The notes: generated by a model from the sequence alone, not told the origin. 64,000 nucleotides of DNA from an uncultured Bacilli bacterium (GCA_934120635.1 CAKOUR010000004.1:1-64000); one strand, 5' to 3'. Positions 26,177 to 36,134 are shown, counted from the stretch's first letter. Numbers and translations: made by a program.

Positions 26177-26372
26177 AGTGATCTAAATCTTTAGTTAGAA
26201 TGCCAATATTAACAAGTCCAGATATTGCTACAATTACATAGACAACTCTTGTTAGAATTGTTCCATCTCCAAATAGGAATTCTACTAAGTTAAAGTTAAA
26301 TATTCCAACAAGTCCCCAGTTTACACATCCTATAATGGCTAATACTAAAGTAATTTTATATAACGTATTCAT
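26175..26372 (-). CDS. DUF378 (YuzA-like) small membrane protein
   Basis: The 65-residue product has the DUF378 pattern: a first helix LVLAIIGCVNWGLVGIF with the conserved N-W-G-L-V-G, then NLVEFLFGD, then a second helix VVYVIVAISGLVNIGIL. Two membrane helices; function unknown. AAGGAGG lies before the start on the minus strand. It is divergent from the split lipoprotein gene. Confidence 0.88.
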   Translation of the reverse strand: MNTLYKITLVLAIIGCVNWGLVGIFNFNLVEFLFGDGTILTRVVYVIVAISGLVNIGILTKDLDH

Positions 26373-26400
26373 TTTTGCCTCCTTTTTATACTAATATTAT

Positions 26401-26429
26401 TTGACAATTTTAGCTAATTTATTCATAAT
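26401..26429 (+). promoter_or_regulatory. Candidate promoter of the split lipoprotein gene
   Basis: TTGACA at 26401-26406 and CATAAT at 26424-26429, 17 bases apart, look like a sigma-A promoter. A second TATAAT at 26445-26450 lies nearer the start. I found no convincing sigma-E box, although homologous YdcC genes are sporulation-controlled. Confidence 0.4.
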
Positions 26430-26475
26430 TTTTTTTTTAATATATATAATTTTAATGAAAGTTAGAGAGGTGAAT

Positions 26476-26769
26476 ATGAAAAATATTTTAAAGTTAGTAC
26501 TGATTAGTAGTATTTTCTTATTATCTGGTTGTGGAATTAAGAATGCAGATAGTGTACTTAAAAATATGGAGAAGAGTCTTAAGAATGCGAATAGTTATTA
26601 TGTAGAAGGTGTTATGGAAATTATTAATCATGAGGATACTTATACTTATAATGTTAATGTTTCTTATAAAAATGGGGATTATTATAAGATAGTACTTACA
26701 AATACTCTAAATAATCATGAACAGGTAATTTTAAGAAATGATGACGGTGTATATGTTGATACCCTTTAA
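26476..26769 (+). CDS. ydcC: YdcC/GerS-like sporulation lipoprotein, 5' part of interrupted gene
   Basis: The reading frame encodes a lipoprotein signal with LLSGC (Cys about 19), then the start of a LolA-like domain: NANSYYVEGVMEI, YTYNVNVSYKNGDYYKIVLTN and EQVILRNDDGVYV. The YdcC/GerS family continues this last stretch with V-T-P-x-L-N-K-S-F-K-F-Q-S-D-W-P, exactly what is found at 48793. Here instead the frame runs from Val 94 (GTT 26755-26757) into element DNA, adds Asp-Thr-Leu and stops. AGAGGTG before ATG 26476 sets the start. In this state only a truncated 97-residue lipoprotein is made. In relatives this protein is needed in the mother cell for spore or germination functions. Confidence 0.85.
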   Translation: MKNILKLVLISSIFLLSGCGIKNADSVLKNMEKSLKNANSYYVEGVMEIINHEDTYTYNVNVSYKNGDYYKIVLTNTLNNHEQVILRNDDGVYVDTL

Positions 26770-26775
26770 AGTTAC
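26737..26775. other. Left attachment site (attL) of the intervening element
   Basis: The gene half-site ends in GGTGTATAT, then the shared core GT (26755-26756), then the element arm TGATACCCT and onward to GTTAC at 26775. The element arm is the inverted copy of the arm at 48771-48789. Confidence 0.85.
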
Positions 26776-26870
26776 AAATTTGATTTACAAATAGTAGATC
26801 TTTTTTTTTATTTTCTTTTAAATAAATAAATAAGTTTCTTTTTCATGATATACTAATAGTGTTAAATGTA

Positions 26871-26920
26871 TTTTGCAACTGATATTTTACATTTTGCAAC
26901 CTTTTTTTGGTGGCGCAACT
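26871..26920 (+). promoter_or_regulatory. Triple GCAAC direct repeat, candidate operator
   Basis: TTTTGCAAC occurs at 26871-26879 and 26892-26900, and GCGCAACT at 26913-26920; the GCAAC cores are 21 and 19 bases apart, about two helical turns. A -10-like TTAAAAT follows at 26934-26940. The regulator encoded just downstream could bind here to control itself and the transporters. Confidence 0.45.
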
Positions 26921-26963
26921 GGAGAAAGTTATGTTAAAATTTGCAGTAGAGAGGTGAGAAAAA

Positions 26964-28364
26964 ATGAAATTTTATGAAAAATTAGTCATTTTAAGAAAGA
27001 AAAATAATTTTAGTCAAGAACAGTTGGCTGATCGGTTAGGAGTTTCACGACAAGCTGTTTCTAAATGGGAATCTGGAACATCAGTTCCTGATATGGACAA
27101 GATGATGAATCTTTGTAAAATATTAAATTGTAGTTTAGAAGAACTTGTTGATGATGGAATTTCTCATGGTAATACAAAAGATACAGAAGTAAAATTTAGT
27201 TGGAAAGAATATTATCAAGAGTTTTTAGATTTTGTGACAAAAACATTTAATATGTTTTGGAGTATGAGATTGGTTGAAAAGGTAAAGTGTATTTTAGAAA
27301 TGCTATTTATTGCTTTTATTCTTTATTTATTATGGTTTATTACGGGAGCAATTATTACCCGAGTTTTTTCTAATTTAATTTATTTATTGCCATTTACGGT
27401 AAGAAATATTGTGATGAATGTATCTTCTCTTATTTATGCTATCTTTGGATTAGGGATTGGTTTAGTATTAATTATTCATATTTTTAAAATAAGATATTTA
27501 GATTATTTTGTTACTATTGAAGATAATAATGTTGTTGAAAAAAAGATAGAATCTCCTGTTGATGAAGGTGTTCATGAAAAAGAGGAAACAAGAACTTTTG
27601 TAGAGAAGAAGAAAAATAAAATTATTATTCGAGATCCTAAGCATAGTACATATCATTTTTTTGATTTTCTAGCAAGAATTGTGGTTTTATTTTTAAAGTT
27701 TATGTTTTGGATTGTTGCTATTCCTTTTGTAATTACTTTTGTTTTTATTACTTTTTTAGGATGTTCTAGTTTATTTTATCTTAAAGATACGATTCTTTAT
27801 TTCGGTATTTTTATGATTTGTTTAGGTGCTCTTTTGGTAAATTATTTAATTTTAGAGTTTATTTATCATTTTATTTTTGAATTAAAAAATCTTTATCATC
27901 GAATGTTTATTTTATTTATTATTGGTCTTCTTTTTATGGGAGTAGGTGCTAGTGTTAGCTTTTTAACATATACTTCTTTTGAAGTTGTAGATAATTATCA
28001 AAGTGAAGATTTAGAGGTTACAACAAAGAAATTTCAAGTTAATGAAGATACTGAATTTTGTTTTTTAAGAGATGCAAATACAAATATTAGTTATCATATT
28101 GATGATACAAAGAAGGATATTACAGTAGAAATTAAACACCCACGTGTTTATGAGGTTTATTTATATGAATCTGGAGACAATGACCATCACTACTTTTTAG
28201 ATTATTATGCTAAAGATGGAATTCTAGAATTACAATCTTATCAAAAATTACTTCGGGAGAAGAAGAGATTAAGTTTAGATAGAGAATATCATTTTGATAT
28301 TAAAATTACTGCTTCTTCTACTGTTATTAATCAATTAAAACAAAAAGAAAATATAGATGATTAA
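26964..28364 (+). CDS. XRE-type HTH regulator fused to a membrane domain
   Basis: The 466-residue product has a Cro/CI-like helix-turn-helix at residues 5-60 (NNFSQEQLADRLGVSRQAVSKWESG), then about six membrane helices between residues 105 and 350, with a charged cytoplasmic loop near 185-225, and an extracytoplasmic beta-rich tail of about 110 residues. It is therefore a membrane-bound transcription factor that could sense an envelope signal. It is followed at 37 bases by two ABC ATPase-permease genes, its likely targets. A set of GCAAC repeats lies upstream. Confidence 0.8.
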   Translation: MKFYEKLVILRKKNNFSQEQLADRLGVSRQAVSKWESGTSVPDMDKMMNLCKILNCSLEELVDDGISHGNTKDTEVKFSWKEYYQEFLDFVTKTFNMFWSMRLVEKVKCILEMLFIAFILYLLWFITGAIITRVFSNLIYLLPFTVRNIVMNVSSLIYAIFGLGIGLVLIIHIFKIRYLDYFVTIEDNNVVEKKIESPVDEGVHEKEETRTFVEKKKNKIIIRDPKHSTYHFFDFLARIVVLFLKFMFWIVAIPFVITFVFITFLGCSSLFYLKDTILYFGIFMICLGALLVNYLILEFIYHFIFELKNLYHRMFILFIIGLLFMGVGASVSFLTYTSFEVVDNYQSEDLEVTTKKFQVNEDTEFCFLRDANTNISYHIDDTKKDITVEIKHPRVYEVYLYESGDNDHHYFLDYYAKDGILELQSYQKLLREKKRLSLDREYHFDIKITASSTVINQLKQKENIDD

Positions 28365-28401
28365 GTAAATTATTTTTAAGTATTTTAGTGAGGAGGAAAA
28401 A

Positions 28402-30624
28402 ATGATAACATTAAAAAATGTATCAAAGTATTATTATAATAAAGGAATTATTGCTAGTGGATTTACGAAGTTAAATTTAAGTTTTCATTTAGGAGAATTT
28501 GTTGCTATTACAGGTGAATCTGGTAGTGGAAAATCGACACTTTTAAATGTCATTAGTGGACTAGATTCTTATGAAGAAGGGGAGATGTATATTGATGGTA
28601 AGGAAACCAGTCATTATACAGAAACTGATTTTGAAAATTATCGTCGTGAATATATCAGTAATATCTTTCAAAATTTTAATTTGGTAAATAGTTATACGGT
28701 TTATCAGAATATTGAATTAGTAATGTTGACTAATGGAAAAAAGGGTAGGGAAGTCAAACAGAAGATTTTAGCACTAATTGATCAAGTTGGACTTCATCGT
28801 TATAAAAATACGAAAGTGTCTAAATTATCTGGTGGTCAAAAGCAGCGAGTAGCGATTGCTCGTGCTTTAGCAAAGGAAACTCCTATTTTAATCGCTGATG
28901 AACCAACTGGTAATTTGGATTCTACTTCTGCTTTAGAAATTATTCAATTACTTCATGATATATCAAAAGATAAATTAGTGATTATTGTTACACATAATTA
29001 TGAACAAGTAGAAAAATATGTCACTAGAAAAATTAAAATGCATGATGGAAAAGTTTTAGAGGATAAAGTTTTGAAAAAGACAGAAGAAGTGAATTATAGC
29101 AAAAATGAAAAACAACGTAATCTTTGTTTTTCTAGTAAACTGAAATTAGGGTTTCGTAATGCTTTTAATATTTTTCCTAAGTTTGTTTTAGTATTGATGG
29201 TCTATCTTTTTGTTGTCTCTTCAGTCATGTTTGCGTATTCTTTCTTTAAAAAACAAATTTATTTATTAGAAAATAATGGTTATAATAGTTATTTTCAAGA
29301 TACTTCATCTACGAGATTAATCATCAAGAAAGAAGATAAGTCAGTATTTTCTGATGAAGATTATGAGAAAATAAAAAATATTTCTCATGTGAAAAAAGTT
29401 GTTTCTTATGATTTAAATTTGGATAATGTGATTTATCTTCATGATGATAATTCTTTCTATTTTCAAGGATTATTTGATGATGTACAAAATTTTTCTTCGA
29501 ATAAAAAATTAGCGTATGGAACTTTACCGGTTAAGGATGATGAGATTTTAATTTTAGGAAGTCCTAATGACTATGTTTTAAGTGATCTTGGAAAAGATAT
29601 TATTGGTAAAAAAGTAACACTTTCTACTCAGAATACTTCTGAAGATAGTAAAACTTATACAATTACGGGAGTTTTTTATGATAAAAATTTAAATTATTAT
29701 GATATTGGGAAGATTTATGGGACAAATCATTTGATTGATGAATTAAAATTTTCAATGAATCAGTCAATGAGTCAACTTAAGGTTTTATTCTTAGATGAAT
29801 ATCATGATTCTAATTCTTATGATGTTCATTATCGAATTATTCCTAGTGATAAGGTTCAAGGGGATGATGTTTATATTTCTAGTGATTTTAATTCTTCTTG
29901 TAAAAATGATTCTTGTTTGGGATATCCTTTAAAAATAGAAGTAAATCAATTATATTATCAGGATTCTTTATCCTTAAAAGTAGGAAAAACTTATCAAAAG
30001 AATAATATGAAGACTTTACTAGGGGATTATTCTTTTGAGGAATATAATGGAGCAATATTTATTAGTACAGATAATTATAATCGTTTATTTAATAAAGGAA
30101 ACTATCAGAGTAGTATTTTTGTGGATAGTGAAAAGAATATCGATACGGTTAGAGAAGAACTTACGAAAAATAATATTTCTTCTTTAAAAATAAAGGATAC
30201 TTTAGTTAATGATGGTGCGGTTGAAGAAATGAAGATTATTCAAACGATTGTTATTGTTACTTTGTTTATTACTTTATTCTTTATTGCTTATTTTGTTATT
30301 CGAATTATTTTAAAATCTAGAAATATTTATTTTGGTACAATTCGTATTTTAGGGGCTAAGAGAAGTGATTGTAAGCAATTATTAGAGATTGAATTATTTA
30401 CGGTATTTCATCTTGCTTATTTCTTGTTTTTGTTCTTGTTATATGGAAATTGGAAACGATTATTTCATCTTTCTATTTTTACAACAGTATCTAAATATTT
30501 AGTATTATCTGATTATGTTTTACTTTATCTTATTTTAGTATTGATGTCATATTTGATTAGTGTTCGTTTTGCGCGTAAGATATTTTGTCATAGTGCGATG
30601 AAAACAATGAGGGAGGAGGTTTAA
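28402..30624 (+). CDS. ABC transporter, ATPase fused to FtsX/MacB-like permease (1)
   Basis: The 740-residue product carries an N-terminal ATPase with Walker A GESGSGKST, Q-loop IFQNFNLV, signature LSGGQKQRVAIARA, Walker B ILIADEPTGNLDS and switch His in IIVTHN. A linker and a single helix near residue 255 follow, then a large extracytoplasmic domain of about 330 residues and three C-terminal helices. This is the type VII/MacB-like topology used for mechanotransmission, peptide resistance or lipoprotein handling. It probably pairs with the next gene, which begins two bases after its stop. Confidence 0.85.
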   Translation: MITLKNVSKYYYNKGIIASGFTKLNLSFHLGEFVAITGESGSGKSTLLNVISGLDSYEEGEMYIDGKETSHYTETDFENYRREYISNIFQNFNLVNSYTVYQNIELVMLTNGKKGREVKQKILALIDQVGLHRYKNTKVSKLSGGQKQRVAIARALAKETPILIADEPTGNLDSTSALEIIQLLHDISKDKLVIIVTHNYEQVEKYVTRKIKMHDGKVLEDKVLKKTEEVNYSKNEKQRNLCFSSKLKLGFRNAFNIFPKFVLVLMVYLFVVSSVMFAYSFFKKQIYLLENNGYNSYFQDTSSTRLIIKKEDKSVFSDEDYEKIKNISHVKKVVSYDLNLDNVIYLHDDNSFYFQGLFDDVQNFSSNKKLAYGTLPVKDDEILILGSPNDYVLSDLGKDIIGKKVTLSTQNTSEDSKTYTITGVFYDKNLNYYDIGKIYGTNHLIDELKFSMNQSMSQLKVLFLDEYHDSNSYDVHYRIIPSDKVQGDDVYISSDFNSSCKNDSCLGYPLKIEVNQLYYQDSLSLKVGKTYQKNNMKTLLGDYSFEEYNGAIFISTDNYNRLFNKGNYQSSIFVDSEKNIDTVREELTKNNISSLKIKDTLVNDGAVEEMKIIQTIVIVTLFITLFFIAYFVIRIILKSRNIYFGTIRILGAKRSDCKQLLEIELFTVFHLAYFLFLFLLYGNWKRLFHLSIFTTVSKYLVLSDYVLLYLILVLMSYLISVRFARKIFCHSAMKTMREEV

Positions 30625-30625
30625 A

Positions 30626-33058
30626 ATGCTTAGTTTGAAGAAGGTAAATAAATATTTTCATCGGGGGAAAAAGAATCAAATTCATGTTATTGATAATACT
30701 TCATTAGAACTTCCTCGTACTGGTTTAGTTGCTTTACTTGGACCATCTGGTTGTGGAAAGACCACTCTTTTAAATGCTATTGGTGGGTTGGATAAGATAA
30801 AGAGTGGAACAATTACTATTGATTCTAAGAAAATTAGTACACGGTTTACTTCTAAGGTAGATAAGATTAGAAATTTATATATAGGATATATATTTCAGGA
30901 TTATAAATTGATTGATCATTTATCTGTTTATGATAATGTCGCAATTGTTTTAAAGATGTTAGGAATTAAAAATAAAGAAGAAATTAAGCGAAGAGTTGAG
31001 TATGTTTTAGATTGTGTTGGCATGCTTCGTTATCAAAGAAGACCTGCTGGAATGCTTTCAGGTGGAGAAAGACAGCGAGTAGGAATTGCTAGAGCAATTG
31101 TTAAAAATCCTAATATTATTTTAGCAGATGAACCTACTGGGAATTTGGATAGTAAGAATACTTTAGAGATTATGAAGATTATTAAAGCAATTTCTAAAAA
31201 TCGATTGGTTATTTTAGTTACGCATGAACAGAATTTGGCTACTTTTTATGCTGATCGTATTATTCGTATTGCTGATGGTAAGATTTTATCAGATGAAGAG
31301 AATACTTATGATCATGAATTGGATTATGAGATTGATAATTGTTTTTATTTAAAAGATTTTAAAAAGAAAAATACTTATCAAGAAGAGGATACTTGTATTT
31401 CTCTTTATCGAAATGATCAAGAACATATTTCTTTAGATATGGTTGTTCGAAACGGGAATGTTTATATTAAAAGTAATAATGCTCTTCATGTAGAAGTTGT
31501 TGATGATACTTCTAATATTGAATTTATTGATGATCATTATCAAAAGATAGGGAAAAATCATTTAGAGGATTATCAGTTTGATTTTTCTAAGATTGATAAT
31601 CAAAAGTTTAAGAAAAGATATGCTTCTATTATGAATCCTTTTTCTTCTATTCGTAAAGGTTTTTTAAAAGTGTTAGATTATCCTATTTTAAAGAAATTAC
31701 TTTTATTTGGTTTTTTTCTTGCTGGTATGTTTATTATGTATTCAACCAGTAGTATTGCTGCTACTTTACAACTTCATGAAGAAGATTTTATTGAGTTAGA
31801 TCCTCATTATTTGCTTATAGAAAAAGGGAAAAATACTGATGAAGATTATATGGCTTATCAAGATGTTGATGATGTTTTATATGTTCTTCCTGGTAATTCT
31901 AAAGTAAATTTTAATTTTTTAGCACAAGATTATTATCAAACACTTAATGTACCAGCTGGTTCATTATCTGGTTCTTTAGTTGATCTTTCTATGATTAAAG
32001 AATCGGATATCATAAAAGGAGATATGCCTACTAATTCTCATGAGATTGTTATTGATAAGTTGGTAGCAACAAGATTATTAGATAGTTCTAGTAGTTATCA
32101 GATGGCTGGTATTGTTGGTGTAGATGATTTCTTAGGAAGAGTAGTTAGTATTCCTCATTTAGGAGAATTTAAGATTGTAGGAATTACTGATCAAGTAAGG
32201 GCAAATATATATGTTAATAAAGAGATGATGGTACCAATTATTGTAAATAGTAGTAAAAATGATAATGAATCTGATGATAATCATACAAAGAAAAATTCTT
32301 TTGTTGCTTACTCTTTATATCAAGATAAAATTACCCTTAAAAAGGGAAGAGCACCTATTAATGATAATGAAATTATTGTAAATATCAATTCAGAATCTTC
32401 TATGCCTTTAAATAAAGAAGTAAAGATATCTGAACATGATTCTAGAGTTGTTGTTGGTTATTATACTAGTGTAGATGGTTATTCTTATTACTTTACAACA
32501 GATAAAGCTATTTTATCCAATTATTTAGAAAAGAATAGATATTTAGCTATTTATACTAATCATGAAAAGAAAGTATTAAGTACTTTTCAAGAAAAGAAAG
32601 TAAATATTTATAGTAGTTATGATAGAAGTTTAAAAGAATATCAAGAAAAAAAGAAAGAGAATAGAAAAACTACTTTGATTGTATCAGGAATTATTCTTGC
32701 TATTTCATTTATTGAAATCTTTTTAATGATTCGTTCTTCTTTCTTATCTAGGGTAAAAGAAATTGGAATATATAGAGCAATTGGAGTAAAAGTTTTGGAT
32801 ATTTATTTAATGTTTTCGGGAGAAATTATTGCAATTACTACTTTAGCAGGAATTCCTGGATTATTATTAATGGCATACTTTTTATCCATCTTGTCTAAAG
32901 TAAAGTTTTTATCTAGGATGATTTTAATTAATCCAGTTCTTGTATTATTTGCTATTTTAATTACTTATTTATTGAATTTATTTATTGGATTATTTCCTAT
33001 TTATTTTACTGTTAGAAAAAGACCTGCTGAAATATTAAGTCGCTATGACGTAGACTAA
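30626..33058 (+). CDS. ABC transporter, ATPase fused to FtsX/MacB-like permease (2)
   Basis: The 810-residue product repeats the layout of its neighbour: Walker A GPSGCGKTT, Q-loop IFQDYKLID, signature LSGGERQRVGIARA, Walker B IILADEPTGNLDS, then a linker, one helix near residue 355, an extracytoplasmic domain, and three C-terminal helices ending in RKRPAEILSRYD, a typical FtsX-like tail. The two proteins probably form a heterodimer. Possible roles are defence against cell-wall-active peptides or export; the substrate cannot be inferred. Confidence 0.85.
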   Translation: MLSLKKVNKYFHRGKKNQIHVIDNTSLELPRTGLVALLGPSGCGKTTLLNAIGGLDKIKSGTITIDSKKISTRFTSKVDKIRNLYIGYIFQDYKLIDHLSVYDNVAIVLKMLGIKNKEEIKRRVEYVLDCVGMLRYQRRPAGMLSGGERQRVGIARAIVKNPNIILADEPTGNLDSKNTLEIMKIIKAISKNRLVILVTHEQNLATFYADRIIRIADGKILSDEENTYDHELDYEIDNCFYLKDFKKKNTYQEEDTCISLYRNDQEHISLDMVVRNGNVYIKSNNALHVEVVDDTSNIEFIDDHYQKIGKNHLEDYQFDFSKIDNQKFKKRYASIMNPFSSIRKGFLKVLDYPILKKLLLFGFFLAGMFIMYSTSSIAATLQLHEEDFIELDPHYLLIEKGKNTDEDYMAYQDVDDVLYVLPGNSKVNFNFLAQDYYQTLNVPAGSLSGSLVDLSMIKESDIIKGDMPTNSHEIVIDKLVATRLLDSSSSYQMAGIVGVDDFLGRVVSIPHLGEFKIVGITDQVRANIYVNKEMMVPIIVNSSKNDNESDDNHTKKNSFVAYSLYQDKITLKKGRAPINDNEIIVNINSESSMPLNKEVKISEHDSRVVVGYYTSVDGYSYYFTTDKAILSNYLEKNRYLAIYTNHEKKVLSTFQEKKVNIYSSYDRSLKEYQEKKKENRKTTLIVSGIILAISFIEIFLMIRSSFLSRVKEIGIYRAIGVKVLDIYLMFSGEIIAITTLAGIPGLLLMAYFLSILSKVKFLSRMILINPVLVLFAILITYLLNLFIGLFPIYFTVRKRPAEILSRYDVD

Positions 33059-33133
33059 GTTTTACGTCTTTTTTCTTGGTTAATTTTATTTACTTTCTGA
33101 AGTAGATAGTCTATAATTATCTAATAATAAAGA

Positions 33134-33730
33134 GTGATGTTAGGAAGTGATTATTTGGAGCCTATTTTATATCGAGTAGTTAGACCAATAATTAATATTT
33201 TGTTTAAGTTTTTTTATCAACCTACTTATCTTGGATTAGAGAATATTCCTAAGGAGGGTAGTGTTGTTTTAGCAGGAAATCATACCAATAATTTTGATTG
33301 TCTTTTGCTAATTAGTTCTACAAAAAGAACAATTCATTTTTTAGCAAAAGATGAACTTTTAAAAGGGCCTAAGAAAGTAATTTTTAAGAATATGGGAATT
33401 ATTCCCGTAAATAGAAGAATTCATGATAAAGAAGCTTTAATAAAAGCTAAGAAAGTACTTTCTCAAAATCAAGTCATTGGCATTTTTCCTGAAGGAACTT
33501 TTAGTAAAGTTAAAGGGCAACTTTTACCTTTTAAGATAGGAGCCGTTAAAATGGCACATGATACCAATGCTAAATTAGTTCCATTTATGATAACTGGGAC
33601 ATATAAATTATTAAGGAAGAATATTACTATAACTTTTTATCCTCCTTATAATGTTGGTGATGACTTAGGATTAGAGAATGATAAATTAAGAGATTTCTTA
33701 CAAAAAGAATTAGATGGAAAGAAGGAATGA
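33134..33730 (+). CDS. PlsC-like 1-acyl-glycerol-3-phosphate acyltransferase (1)
   Basis: The product (up to 198 residues) has the acyltransferase motifs GNHTNNFD (H-x4-D), IIPVNRR, and FPEGTFSK, and a hydrophobic stretch near the N-terminus. It would transfer an acyl chain to lysophosphatidate or a related lipid. The start may be GTG 33134, ATG 33137 or TTG 33155; AGGAAGTG favours the last. It is four bases from the acyl-ligase gene. Confidence 0.82.
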   Translation: MMLGSDYLEPILYRVVRPIINILFKFFYQPTYLGLENIPKEGSVVLAGNHTNNFDCLLLISSTKRTIHFLAKDELLKGPKKVIFKNMGIIPVNRRIHDKEALIKAKKVLSQNQVIGIFPEGTFSKVKGQLLPFKIGAVKMAHDTNAKLVPFMITGTYKLLRKNITITFYPPYNVGDDLGLENDKLRDFLQKELDGKKE

Positions 33731-33733
33731 TTT

Positions 33734-35506
33734 TTGAGTATTTTAGATATGAAATTTTTTCGTTTTTTAGGATTTAAAAAGAAACCTAATGCTCCTTGGA
33801 GTAAATATTATCATAAGAAAGATATGGATTTATTTGTTCCAGATATTTCTTTATATGAACATTTTTTAAATAGTATGAAGAATTATCCTAATCGTAATGC
33901 TTTTGATTATTTTGGAACTAAAACGACTTATTTAGATTTAGTTAAAAAGATTGATTTGTGTGCTAAGGCATTTTTAAGTTATGGGATAAGGAAAAATGAT
34001 GTAGTAACTATTTGTATGCCAAATACACCAGAAGGAATTATTTCTTTTTTAGCATTAAATAAAATTGGAGCAATTTCTAATATGGTTCATCCTCTTGCTA
34101 GTGAAAATGAAATTAAGAATGATTTAAATGAAACTGGTAGTGTGATGATGGTTCTAATTGATATTGATTATGAAAAGATAAAGAATATTATAAATGATAC
34201 AGAAGTTTATAAAGTTATTGTTGTTAGAGCTAGTGATTCTATGCCATTTTTTATGAAATTGGGTTATAATTTAACTGTTGGATTAAAAACTGAACTTCCT
34301 CGTAAAAATAGCAAATATATTTATTGGGAAGAGTTTATGAAAAATGCTTCTACTTATCAAAATGATTATCATTATGTAGGTAAAAAAAATACACCTGCTG
34401 TTATGCTTCATAGTGGTGGTTCTACTGGTACACCTAAGGCAATTGTTTTATCTAATGGTAATTTTGTTACGTTAGTAGAACAATCTCGAATTGTTTTTGA
34501 TGAGTTGGAAGTAGGAGATAAATGTTTATCTATCATGCCAATTTTTCATGGATTTGGTTTAGGTGTTTGTGTATATACTCCTCTTTGTGTAGGGGCTGAA
34601 TGTATTTTAATTCCTCAATTTAAGGCGGATGAATTTGATAAGATTTTAACGAAGTATCGTCCTGAATTTGTAATTGGCGTTCCTACTTTATTTGAAGCAA
34701 TGATGAAGAGTGAGCGGGCAGATAGATTGAAATTAAATTATATTAAGTATATTATTTCAGGAGGAGATACTTTAAGTTTAAGTCTTGAGAAAAGAATTAA
34801 TACCTTTTTAAGTGATCATGGTTCTAGTACAAGAATTGTTCAAGGTTATGGAATGAGTGAATGTTTAGCGGCCATTTGTCTAGGGTTTAAAAATATTTTA
34901 GAGTATGGTTCTATTGGTGTTCCATTTCCTGGCTGTTATATTGGAATATTTTCTCCTGAAGATAAAGAAATGCCTTATGGAGAAGAAGGAGAAATTTGTA
35001 TTAGTGGTCCTAATGTTATGTTAGGTTATTATAATAATGAGAAGGAAACAAATGCTGCTCTACATATTCATGATGATGGGAATGTTTGGCTACATTCAGG
35101 AGATTTGGGGGTAATGAATAAAAATGGCTTTATTAAATATACAGGAAGATTAAAAAGATTAATTATTTGTTCTGGCTATAATGTTTATCCTGTTCAAATT
35201 GAAGAATTATTAGAAACACATCCTGCAGTAATGCAAGCTACAGTAGTAGGAATTCCTCACCCCTATAAACAGCAAGTTCCTAAAGCTTTTATTGTTCTAA
35301 ATAAAGGTTATAAAGAGAATGATTCCCTAATTCAAGAATTAAAAAAATTAGTAGAAAAAAATCTTCCTAAGTATTCTAAAATATATGAATATGAATTTAG
35401 AAAGTCACTTCCTAAAACAATGGTTGGTAAAGTAGATTTTAGGCGTTTGCAAGAAGAAAACAATCGGAAGAGAAGGGAAGAAAATCATGAAAAGAAAAAG
35501 ATTTAA
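33734..35506 (+). CDS. AMP-forming fatty acid (acyl-CoA/acyl-ACP) ligase
   Basis: The 590-residue product belongs to the ANL adenylation family: P-loop HSGGSTGTPKAIVLSNGN near residue 225, GYGMSECLA near 375, SGDLGVMNKNGFIKYTGRLK with the hinge, and the catalytic C-terminal lysine in PKTMVGKVDF. It would activate fatty acids. Flanked by two PlsC-like acyltransferases, it resembles a split version of Aas, which recycles fatty acids into phospholipid. It starts with TTG after AAGGA and overlaps the following acyltransferase gene by 20 bases. Confidence 0.85.
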   Translation: MSILDMKFFRFLGFKKKPNAPWSKYYHKKDMDLFVPDISLYEHFLNSMKNYPNRNAFDYFGTKTTYLDLVKKIDLCAKAFLSYGIRKNDVVTICMPNTPEGIISFLALNKIGAISNMVHPLASENEIKNDLNETGSVMMVLIDIDYEKIKNIINDTEVYKVIVVRASDSMPFFMKLGYNLTVGLKTELPRKNSKYIYWEEFMKNASTYQNDYHYVGKKNTPAVMLHSGGSTGTPKAIVLSNGNFVTLVEQSRIVFDELEVGDKCLSIMPIFHGFGLGVCVYTPLCVGAECILIPQFKADEFDKILTKYRPEFVIGVPTLFEAMMKSERADRLKLNYIKYIISGGDTLSLSLEKRINTFLSDHGSSTRIVQGYGMSECLAAICLGFKNILEYGSIGVPFPGCYIGIFSPEDKEMPYGEEGEICISGPNVMLGYYNNEKETNAALHIHDDGNVWLHSGDLGVMNKNGFIKYTGRLKRLIICSGYNVYPVQIEELLETHPAVMQATVVGIPHPYKQQVPKAFIVLNKGYKENDSLIQELKKLVEKNLPKYSKIYEYEFRKSLPKTMVGKVDFRRLQEENNRKRREENHEKKKI

Positions 35507-36092
35507 GGGAGAAATAGGTTATATTATTTTAACTCCGATTATGCGAGTTTTATTTCGACTGTATTATCACCCTAAAATTATCAATCGTGAAGTCATTCCT
35601 AAAGATGGTCCAATTTTAATTGTAGGCAATCACAAACATGTATATGATCAATGCCTTACCATTATGGCAACAAAAAGAGTAATTCATTACATGGCAAAAA
35701 AAGAATACTTCGAAGGAAAACTTGCCTGGTTTTTTAAGCTGGTTGGTTGCATTCCTGTGAATCGCCAAATTAAGGATAAAGACGCTGTTAATCAGGCTTT
35801 AGATGTTTTAAATCATGGAGGAGCAATTGGCTTATTTCCAGAAGGAACAAGAAATAAAACTAAAGATAAATTTTTACTTCCTTTTAAATTTGGAACTGTA
35901 TCTATGGCAAAAAAAACGGGAGCTACGATTGTTCCTTTTGGTCTAACTGGAGATTATTGCTTTAGAAGTAAAAATCTAATGATTCGCTATGGCAAACCTT
36001 TTAAAGTAGGAGATATGTCTTTAGAGGAGGCAAACGAAAAACTTTATCATGAAGTAGAGAATTTAATGAGAGAGAATTTAAAGGAAAGTTAA
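35487..36092 (+). CDS. PlsC-like acyltransferase (2)
   Basis: The 201-residue product has GNHKHVYDQ (H-x4-D), GCIPVNRQ and FPEGTRNK, the acyltransferase motif set, with a hydrophobic N-terminal region. It is related to the acyltransferase two genes upstream and may act at the other glycerol position. The start overlaps the acyl-ligase gene; AAGGGAAG lies before it. The next gene has its own promoter, so this ends the lipid cassette. Confidence 0.84.
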   Translation: MKRKRFKGEIGYIILTPIMRVLFRLYYHPKIINREVIPKDGPILIVGNHKHVYDQCLTIMATKRVIHYMAKKEYFEGKLAWFFKLVGCIPVNRQIKDKDAVNQALDVLNHGGAIGLFPEGTRNKTKDKFLLPFKFGTVSMAKKTGATIVPFGLTGDYCFRSKNLMIRYGKPFKVGDMSLEEANEKLYHEVENLMRENLKES

Positions 36093-36106
36093 ATTTTAAC
36101 TAACTG

Positions 36107-36134
36107 TTGACTTTTCTTTTTTTTTATGTATAAT
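36107..36134 (+). promoter_or_regulatory. Promoter of the alpha-CTD-repeat gene
   Basis: TTGACT at 36107-36112 and TATAAT at 36129-36134, 16 bases apart, followed by AAAGGGGGATG-type ribosome site before ATG 36163. Confidence 0.7.

Noticed and set aside
26401..26475. An upstream start for the split lipoprotein gene at 26401
   Set aside because: That codon is part of a TTGACA promoter box, and the extended protein would put the lipoprotein signal in the interior.
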